Below are positions 51,258 to 58,481 of a DNA stretch of 64,000 bases, piece after piece. Under the pieces are notes generated by a model that searched no databases, was not told the DNA's origin, and was given only the letters and a program-made list of their open reading frames with translations. Source of the stretch: Litorilituus sediminis (GTDB taxonomy: Bacteria > Pseudomonadota > Gammaproteobacteria > Enterobacterales > Alteromonadaceae); contig NZ_CP034759.1 in NCBI RefSeq assembly GCF_004295665.1, positions 3,224,001 through 3,288,000 on the forward strand, given 5' to 3'. Made by a program: the position numbers and the translations under genes. The number at the start of each line of letters is the position of its first letter. Position 1 is the first letter of the stretch.

Positions 51258-53837
51258 ATGAAATATAATTTAACGACCCTCATGCTTGGGTCTGTTATGG
51301 CCGTAAGTACAGTGCTTACTGGCTGTGGCAGTGATGCAGAGCAGCCTGAAATTACTGACGTATTTGAAGAAGTAGGTTTATGGTGTAAAAGTCCTGATAT
51401 AGTGCAAATTGCCAGTCCTGATTCATACCCTCTTACCGATAAAGAAAATGCTGATTTAGCTACAGCTAAAGCAGAGGCAAAAGCAGCCGCTGAAGCAGAG
51501 CAAGGGGATGATTGGGATGAAGCTGCTTGGGAAGCAGAATTTAAATATCAAAGCTTAGATTTATACGCCATTTTAGGCTTAACGCTAGAAGAGCAAGAGC
51601 GCCAAGCGATAGCTAAAGAAGAAGCGCGCGCATTTAAAATTGAACAAGGCCAAGACGTTATTTACGGTGAAGGCTTTGATGAGTGGTTTGAAGCTTGGTT
51701 CGCCGCTATTCCTCCAGCAAACTATTTAGGCCCGTCTCAGCGTATTGAACGTTCTGCAAACGCAACAACGCCAGAAATGGATGGTGAAGAAATTTGCTAC
51801 ACGCCACCATTATCGTGTCCAAATTATAAAGTGATTGATGAAACGGGCACTTATGAATGTATCGTACCTGAATTAAATCCTATCTTAGGTGTACCAGATC
51901 CAATTGTGACTGCAGGTCCTGATGAAGCAATCGCTTTTTATCGTCATAAAAATCATGTCACTGGTGCAGATAACTCTGCGTTATATGAAAATATGGTAGT
52001 ACACACGTGGAATAATGATGATTGTACTGCCTATCAAAAGGATACCTTATCAAACTGGGGATCGAATTCGGATTATGCCAATAAAAACAAAGGTATTGAT
52101 GATAACTATGGTCATTACTGGAAATTACACTTAGTTGAAGGTCATTCAAATTGCGGTAATATCATTTTTAATGATACCGCCGAAGGTAAAAAAATCTCTG
52201 ATAATGACTTAGTTATGCCAATTGGCCCATCAGGTAATGTGGTTTTTCATAACTTAGATAAGAATGCTTTCGCTCATGATGACTTCCCTGCGAACGCATT
52301 AGATGGCTTATTACTGATTAACCAACACCCTTATTTAGGCGCAGAAGCGTCTTCTGGTTTTAAAGCCTGTGGTTGGGGTATGGCAGCTGACGAGTCAGGT
52401 GAGCAATGTTTAGGTGAAGCCTTGGTTTGTCCAGATGACACGGTAGCAGTAGGTGTAGGTCAAATTGATATTGCCTCTAAATGTGTTGTCGTGTTTAACC
52501 CAGAAGAAACTGACCTTTACATTAAAGGTGGTTTTAATGATTGGAAAGCGCCAGAAGATGCCAAGTTTGAATACACTGGTAATGGTCAATACCGCTTAAA
52601 CTACTTGTACGATACTGATTGTGAAGGTGATGATTGTACTGTTATCCATCAATTTAAAGTAGCTGATGAATCTTGGTCTGAGCCAGCAAGCTTCGGTAGC
52701 ATTAAAGGTGGCGAGCAATCAGGTGTTGGCAAAACAATTACCATGACTGTTGGCTCTGGCGTTGGTCAAAATATGTCGGTGGAAATGGCAGAAGAAGAGA
52801 TTTATCAATTCTTAGTTAATGCTGCTGATCCAACTGCTGTTGAATTAACTATTAATCAAGTGCCAGTAGCGGCATTCCCTGCAATTACTATGGCGGGTGA
52901 AACCACTGAGCTTACATATAGCGGTGAAGGTTTATACGTAATCAGAAAAGCCCTAATGGCCGAAGAGTACAGCTTCACCATTGCTGATGAAGCAGCAGGT
53001 TTTGCAGTAGGCGCCATTGGCAACGATAATGTCATCACGCAAAGTGTACCATTAGCCTTAGTTGCTGACGGTGGTGCCTTGTCATTTACACCAGCAAGTG
53101 CTGCTGAATATGATTTTGTATTAGACTTATCTAATCCAGAAATGCCGACCATAGAAGTTAAACCAGCATTACCATTTGGCACAACGCCTGTGTATGTTCG
53201 TGGCTCACTTAACGGTTGGTCGTCTCCTGCGACAGATGAAATCAAGTGGAATGCTGATGAGCGTAGCTACAGCGTATTATACGGCTTAGAAGCGGGTGGT
53301 AATCACGCCTTTAAATTTGCTGATGAAACTTGGGGCACTGTTAATCTAGGTTTTAATGAGGTAACTATTGCCGATGACTCAATTGCGGTCACTGATGATG
53401 GCGGCAACATGCGTGTGACTGTTGCTAAGTCAACGTCTTATAAATTTGAAGTAATTTTTGATGGCGCAGACCCTGTTGTCAAAGTATCTGAAGCACCACT
53501 GTATTTGCTTGGTGATATTACTAATTGGAGTGCATCTGATGCCAACCAGTTAATGTTTGTTGCCTCTAATGACGCCAACACAGCAGAAGCATCACGTACT
53601 TACTCTATTGAAGTAACATTCTCTGGTGTTGGTCAATTTAAAGTAGCTGACGAAGGTTGGGGCGGATCTTTAGGCTATAATTACGGTGTTGAAGTAGCAG
53701 GAACTAAAGTTGAGCTTGGTGTGCCGTTAGAGTTAGCTATATCTAACAATAACATTGGCATTGATTTACCAGCAGGTACTTACATCTTTGCTTTTGAAGA
53801 TGGTTTAACAAAAACCATGACAGTGACAGCTAAGTAG
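51258..53837 (+). CDS. Multi-module alpha-glucan-binding lipoprotein (SusE/F-like role)
   Basis: 859 residues with a lipoprotein signal ending LTGC. Residues about 55-150 form a very Glu/Ala/Lys-rich helical segment (NADLATAKAEAKAAAEAEQ) with a Trp-containing acidic tail. Residues about 225-310 match the pullulanase-associated PUD/CBM41 module (FYRHKNHVTG, VVHTWNNDDCTAYQ, YGHYWKLHL). At least three repeats with a Y-x-(K/R)-G-x-x-x-x-W core follow near 421 (YIKGGFNDWKAP), 645 (YVRGSLNGWSSP) and 748 (YLLGDITNWSAS). No catalytic domain is seen. I infer a surface protein that holds starch or pullulan for the divergent TonB receptor and the downstream pullulanases. Confidence 0.82.
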   Translation: MKYNLTTLMLGSVMAVSTVLTGCGSDAEQPEITDVFEEVGLWCKSPDIVQIASPDSYPLTDKENADLATAKAEAKAAAEAEQGDDWDEAAWEAEFKYQSLDLYAILGLTLEEQERQAIAKEEARAFKIEQGQDVIYGEGFDEWFEAWFAAIPPANYLGPSQRIERSANATTPEMDGEEICYTPPLSCPNYKVIDETGTYECIVPELNPILGVPDPIVTAGPDEAIAFYRHKNHVTGADNSALYENMVVHTWNNDDCTAYQKDTLSNWGSNSDYANKNKGIDDNYGHYWKLHLVEGHSNCGNIIFNDTAEGKKISDNDLVMPIGPSGNVVFHNLDKNAFAHDDFPANALDGLLLINQHPYLGAEASSGFKACGWGMAADESGEQCLGEALVCPDDTVAVGVGQIDIASKCVVVFNPEETDLYIKGGFNDWKAPEDAKFEYTGNGQYRLNYLYDTDCEGDDCTVIHQFKVADESWSEPASFGSIKGGEQSGVGKTITMTVGSGVGQNMSVEMAEEEIYQFLVNAADPTAVELTINQVPVAAFPAITMAGETTELTYSGEGLYVIRKALMAEEYSFTIADEAAGFAVGAIGNDNVITQSVPLALVADGGALSFTPASAAEYDFVLDLSNPEMPTIEVKPALPFGTTPVYVRGSLNGWSSPATDEIKWNADERSYSVLYGLEAGGNHAFKFADETWGTVNLGFNEVTIADDSIAVTDDGGNMRVTVAKSTSYKFEVIFDGADPVVKVSEAPLYLLGDITNWSASDANQLMFVASNDANTAEASRTYSIEVTFSGVGQFKVADEGWGGSLGYNYGVEVAGTKVELGVPLELAISNNNIGIDLPAGTYIFAFEDGLTKTMTVTAK

Positions 53838-53877
53838 TTTCAAGTTTTGATAGAAAATCACTAGAAAGTACTAGCGT

Positions 53878-53918
53878 ATACCAAGTGAAAAGCTCTACCT
53901 AAAGGTAGGGCTTTTTTT
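53878..53918 (+). terminator. Terminator after the glycan-binding lipoprotein
   Basis: AGCTCTACCT and AGGTAGGGCT (one G-U pair) around a 2-nt loop, then T7, ending near 53918. The sequence just before (53878-53890, ATACCAAGTGAAA) is the reverse complement of part of the 16-bp repeat at 7888 and 19973. Confidence 0.85.
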
Positions 53919-53948
53919 ATGCCTGAAAATCATTAAGAAAATACTGTA

Positions 53949-53964
53949 TTGAATACGTATGTAA
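53949..53964 (+). promoter_or_regulatory. LacI-family operator 7 (first pullulanase gene)
   Basis: TTGAATACGTATGTAA, 120 bp upstream of the start at 54085. Confidence 0.76.
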
Positions 53965-54084
53965 TCACTGTTCAGCAATTAAACAAAGCGCTAGCATGAT
54001 TGAATAATATATTTACAGTTACTGTAAGTAAGTGATTACTTTTTGTTGCTGTAAAACAACGATAATAACAATTAGGATAAAGTT

Positions 54085-57000
54085 GTGAAGATAACGACAA
54101 GTGTTACTAAGGTATTCATTTCAAGCGCGCTTACACTCACTTTAGCAGCGTGTGGCGGGGGCGGCTCAGGCGATGGTGGTACAGACCCAGTTACACCGCC
54201 AGCACCGAGTAATAATGCGCCAACCATAGCTAGTTTTTCTGCTACGGCAGATGATAATTCAGCCTTAACGGTTAACTTTACTTGGCAAGTTAGTGATAGT
54301 GATAATGATGCCTTGTCATGCGTATTATCTTCTGGAGATGGCCAAGCGGATATTGAAATTGCTGATTGCAGTGCGACAACTTCTAGCTCAATAACTTATC
54401 CTGCCTACGGTGAATATACCGCTAGCTTAACGGTTTCTGACCCTAGTAATGCCAATGCTAAGGCAAGCACTAACTTTGAACTAATTGATGATACCGCTCT
54501 ACCTGAGCCATCCGTGGTTGCCGGCGATAAGCAATTAGTGATCTTTTATAATCGACCTGATGCTAATTATGATGGTTGGATTCTACACTTATGGAATAAC
54601 AACGAGTGTGATAGCTATGCTGATTTTGCCAGTGATGGCGGCACAGACTGGGCAACAGGTCAGGCGCAATCGGGCATTGATACTAACTACGGTGCTTACT
54701 GGTTGATTGACTTAAAAGCAGATTATAGTGATTGCGCGAACTTTATTGTGCATAAAGGTGATGAAAAAGACTTAGGTGGTATTGATCACAAGGCGGATCT
54801 CAGTGGCGATCGTATGATCTGGACATTATCAGGTATTGATGAGCTCTACAGCCAAGCGACCTTATACCCTAGTGGCGTTTTAATTGCCGATACTGCTGCA
54901 CATTGGGCAAGATTAGAGACAGTGTTTTGGCAAGTTAATAGCTCAGATGCCGTCAGTAAAGTACGTGTTTATAGCGCGCCAACAGATGAGCTAGGTTTTG
55001 ACGGTGAAACTGGCATTGCCGGTGATAATTTTATTGAATTTTTACCACAAACTAATAACAGCGCCACTGCCTTAGGCATGCCGCGATATAGCGATTTATC
55101 TACCTTTACTGCAACAAGCGCGCAAGCTGACAAAGCAAAGCAAATGCTAACCGGCAAATTATTGGCAATCGCTTATGATGCGAGTGATAAAGTGCTCGCT
55201 GCTACTTATGTACAAACTCCGCGTGTTATCGATGATTTATATACGTCAGGCAGCAATGACGCCGATGAAGCGACCCTAGGCCTTGTTTACACTGATACCA
55301 GCATCACCACCAATGTTTGGGCGCCAACCGCTCAGCAAGTTTCATTAAAGGTGTATAACTCGGATAAAACGCTACAAACAACACATGCCATGAGCCTAGA
55401 TAGCGACACGGGCATCTGGTCTGTTAGCCTGCCAAAGAGCAATGATAGATTGTTTTATCGTTACGAGTTGCTAGCGTATCACCCACAAAATCAAGCATTT
55501 GAAACCATTCAAACAACCGATCCTTATTCGCTATCTTTATCAACCAATGGTAGCTATTCGCAGTTTGTTAACTTAAATGATGCCGATTTAAAGCCACAAA
55601 ATTGGGATAACCATCAAATACCTAGTATTGCTAATCCCGAAGATGCGGTCATTTATGAAGGGCATATTCGCGATTTTAGTATTTTAGATGACAGTACCAG
55701 CGCGGCCAATCGCGGTAAGTATATGGCGTTTACTGAAGCGGACTCTGCACCTGTGCAGCACCTTAAATCTCTGGTGGCAGCTGGGCTAACGCATTTTCAA
55801 ATGTTACCAGCAAATGATATTGCCAGCATTAATGAAGATGACAGCGAAGTAGTTAATTTAACCGATACAGTGGCTGATTTATGCGCATTAAATAGTAGCG
55901 CTGGTGTTTGTACTAGCGAAAGCCATAGCGCCATTTTGCATGATGTCTTAAAAGGTTACGATGCTAGCTCAAGTGAGGCACAAGCCTTAGTTCAAGACAT
56001 GCGCGGCCTAGATAGCTTTAACTGGGGTTATGATCCTAAGCATTTCTCTGCCCCTGATGGTAGCTATGCATCGAACCCTGATGGTGTTGCTCGAATTAAA
56101 GAGATGCGTGCCATGAACCAAGCGCTACATGAAATGGGTTTACGCGTAGTGCTTGATGTGGTTTACAACCATACTAACTCATCAGGTTTATGGGATAACT
56201 CGGTACTTGATAAAGTGGTGCCCGGTTATTATCACCGTCGCGATTTAACTACAGGGCAAGTATTTAATGAGACTTGCTGTCAGGATACTGAGCCAGAGCA
56301 TCGCATGATGGATAAGCTGATGGCTGACTCACTGGTGCTGTGGACTCAGCACTATAAGTTCGACGGCTTCCGCTTCGATATCATGAGTAACAACTCTGTT
56401 GAATCAATCTTGTCAGCACGTGATGCAGTACAAGCAATTGATGCTGATAACTACTTTTATGGCGAAGGTTGGCAACGTAGTGAGCAAGGTTATCAGCAAG
56501 CGCATCAACTGAATATGGCAGGCTCACAAGTGGGTACTTTTAATGATAGACCGCGTGATGTAATTCGCAGTGCGTCACTTTTTGCCTCATCTGCTAATTT
56601 AAATAATCAAGACACCATACGTTTAGGCTTAGCAGGCACGCTTGCTGATTACTTGCTACAAGATAGAAGCGATACTCTCAAGAAAGGTGGTGATTTTGCT
56701 AACCATGCTTCCTATGGCAAAGATCCTGCTGACATTATTAATTACGTATCAAAACATGATAATGAAACCTTATGGGATCAGCTACAGTACGGCATTGAAA
56801 GCGGTACATCTCGAGAGCAGCGAGTAAGAATACAGAATATTACGGGAACCATACCGCTAATCAGCCAAGGTATTCCATTTTTGCAAATGGGCGGTGATTT
56901 AATTCGCTCAAAGTCGATGGATAGAAACAGCTATGATGCTGGCGACTGGTTTAACAAAGTCGACTTTACTAAGCAAAGAAATAACTGGCATGTTGGCTTG

Positions 57001-58299
57001 CCGCTTGCCCAAGATAACGAAGGCAAGTGGTCAACTATCGGTAGTTTAATTGCCGATAACCAAACGACAGTATTCGCTAATGATATTGACTTCTCATCGG
57101 CAATATTTAGCGAGTTTTTAGCCATTCGTGCTGATAGCAAACTGTTTAGATTAACCACAGCACAAGATGTAATCGATAGACTTGGCTTTCACAATACGGG
57201 TAGTAAGCAAACGCCAGGTTTAATTGTTATGAGCTTAGATGATGGTATTGGTTTAACTGATTTAGATAACAAATACGATGCTATTGTGGTGGTAATTAAC
57301 GGCACAGATAGCGAACAAACTCACAGTATCTTAACCGCCGCTGATTTTGAGCTACATAGCATTCAACAAAACTCTGCTGATGCTAATGTGCAAATGGCGA
57401 GTTTCACTCAAGGTTTAAATGATGGCGCTTTCACTGTGCCAGCGTTAACAACCGCGGTATTTGTTAAAAAACAAGGTGCTAGTCAAGGGGCGGGATTAGC
57501 AGCAAATGTAACCCGAGATGCACCAGATGTTGCTCCTTATGGTGATACTAGCTTGTACTTACGTGGCAGTATGTCGAGCTGGTTAGACAATGAGTTATTG
57601 CCAGAGCATAGTTTTACTTATCAAGGTAATGGCGTTTATGACTTAGCGATTGATTTAACTGCAGGTAGCCAAAGCTTTAGAATCACCTCACAAGATGCCA
57701 TAGCACTTGATTTAGGTTTTGATGATATTAGCTTAGCCTCTGGCAGCATTAGCATCACTAATGATAACGGTAATTTAACCTTTGTTGCAGCAAGTGATGC
57801 TAGTTATCAGTTTAGCTTAGATGCATCACAAGATAAGCCTGTGCTATCACTAACCAGTGTTGCGCTAACAGTAGATTGTGCTGCACTCACTGATTCAAAT
57901 GATGATATTCCATTTGCTATTGCTGGCGGTGGTCAACTGTATGTGCGGGGCGATCATTCTGGCTGGGGCGCTGATGAAGCCTATCGACTTCACTACAAGG
58001 GGAATAATACCTATCAGGCTGTGGCTAATTTTGACGGCGATATGCAGTTTAAACTTGCCTCAGATGATGGTAGTTGGACAACGCAATTATGGGCACAAGC
58101 ACAAGGGGGCAGTGACATTAATACTGAAAACCTTGAACTTGGCGTTAATTATCAAGTGGCCTATAACGACGCAGGTACCACCAATAATCAAACTAGTTTA
58201 GCAGCAGGTAGTTACAGTTTCTTACTGACACTTAATGAGGCTAACCCAGCGCGTGGTGCTAATGTTGGCAGTTTGATTATTCAGCAATGTCAGCCCTAA
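54085..58299 (+). CDS. Large pullulanase-type lipoprotein with extra starch-binding modules
   Basis: 1404 residues, GTG start. Lipoprotein signal ends LTLAAC, followed by a Gly-rich linker. Order: PKD-like domain (about 45-130), PUD/CBM41 module (about 145-260: IFYNRPDANYDGWILHLW), CBM48-type N domain (VWAPTAQQVSLKVYN near 410), GH13 catalytic domain with Asp765 (DGFRFDIMSN), Glu794 (YFYGEGW) and Asp892 (SKHDNETLWD), then a DUF3372-like C domain and two Y-x-R-G-x-x-x-x-W modules near 1157 and 1285. It should debranch alpha-1,6 links at the cell surface. The residues after the nucleophile (MSN) and the RPRDVIRSAS loop differ from the usual MG(H/Y) and RLRDAVRGG. Confidence 0.88.
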   Translation: MKITTSVTKVFISSALTLTLAACGGGGSGDGGTDPVTPPAPSNNAPTIASFSATADDNSALTVNFTWQVSDSDNDALSCVLSSGDGQADIEIADCSATTSSSITYPAYGEYTASLTVSDPSNANAKASTNFELIDDTALPEPSVVAGDKQLVIFYNRPDANYDGWILHLWNNNECDSYADFASDGGTDWATGQAQSGIDTNYGAYWLIDLKADYSDCANFIVHKGDEKDLGGIDHKADLSGDRMIWTLSGIDELYSQATLYPSGVLIADTAAHWARLETVFWQVNSSDAVSKVRVYSAPTDELGFDGETGIAGDNFIEFLPQTNNSATALGMPRYSDLSTFTATSAQADKAKQMLTGKLLAIAYDASDKVLAATYVQTPRVIDDLYTSGSNDADEATLGLVYTDTSITTNVWAPTAQQVSLKVYNSDKTLQTTHAMSLDSDTGIWSVSLPKSNDRLFYRYELLAYHPQNQAFETIQTTDPYSLSLSTNGSYSQFVNLNDADLKPQNWDNHQIPSIANPEDAVIYEGHIRDFSILDDSTSAANRGKYMAFTEADSAPVQHLKSLVAAGLTHFQMLPANDIASINEDDSEVVNLTDTVADLCALNSSAGVCTSESHSAILHDVLKGYDASSSEAQALVQDMRGLDSFNWGYDPKHFSAPDGSYASNPDGVARIKEMRAMNQALHEMGLRVVLDVVYNHTNSSGLWDNSVLDKVVPGYYHRRDLTTGQVFNETCCQDTEPEHRMMDKLMADSLVLWTQHYKFDGFRFDIMSNNSVESILSARDAVQAIDADNYFYGEGWQRSEQGYQQAHQLNMAGSQVGTFNDRPRDVIRSASLFASSANLNNQDTIRLGLAGTLADYLLQDRSDTLKKGGDFANHASYGKDPADIINYVSKHDNETLWDQLQYGIESGTSREQRVRIQNITGTIPLISQGIPFLQMGGDLIRSKSMDRNSYDAGDWFNKVDFTKQRNNWHVGLPLAQDNEGKWSTIGSLIADNQTTVFANDIDFSSAIFSEFLAIRADSKLFRLTTAQDVIDRLGFHNTGSKQTPGLIVMSLDDGIGLTDLDNKYDAIVVVINGTDSEQTHSILTAADFELHSIQQNSADANVQMASFTQGLNDGAFTVPALTTAVFVKKQGASQGAGLAANVTRDAPDVAPYGDTSLYLRGSMSSWLDNELLPEHSFTYQGNGVYDLAIDLTAGSQSFRITSQDAIALDLGFDDISLASGSISITNDNGNLTFVAASDASYQFSLDASQDKPVLSLTSVALTVDCAALTDSNDDIPFAIAGGGQLYVRGDHSGWGADEAYRLHYKGNNTYQAVANFDGDMQFKLASDDGSWTTQLWAQAQGGSDINTENLELGVNYQVAYNDAGTTNNQTSLAAGSYSFLLTLNEANPARGANVGSLIIQQCQP

Positions 58300-58319
58300 T
58301 CATTTGGTGAATTTATAAC

Positions 58320-58355
58320 AAGCTTGTTGAGGTTACACTTCAACAAGCTTTTTTT
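58320..58355 (+). terminator. Rho-independent terminator after the first pullulanase gene
   Basis: AAGCTTGTTGA (58320-58330) and TCAACAAGCTT (58340-58350), perfect 11-bp stem, then T5. Confidence 0.9.
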
Positions 58356-58391
58356 GTGTTTGAGCTAGGGCTTTAGTTCGTGAATGTGTAC

Positions 58392-58407
58392 GTGAATACG
58401 TATGCAA
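58392..58407 (+). promoter_or_regulatory. LacI-family operator 8 (second pullulanase gene)
   Basis: GTGAATACGTATGCAA, 75 bp upstream of the start at 58482 and just past the terminator of the previous gene, so the second pullulanase has its own regulated promoter. Confidence 0.76.
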
Positions 58408-58481
58408 AATGACAAAATAAGTTCTTTTCCATGACGTTAGCAAGTAACGTAGTATTTATGAGTATTTAAAGAAAATTCATT

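Noticed and set aside
52856-53245. Minus-strand frame of 129 codons inside the glycan-binding lipoprotein
   Set aside because: Shadow of repeat-module coding sequence.
57878-58201. Alternate plus-strand frame of 107 codons within the large pullulanase gene
   Set aside because: Out of frame with the conserved C-terminal module; no start signal.
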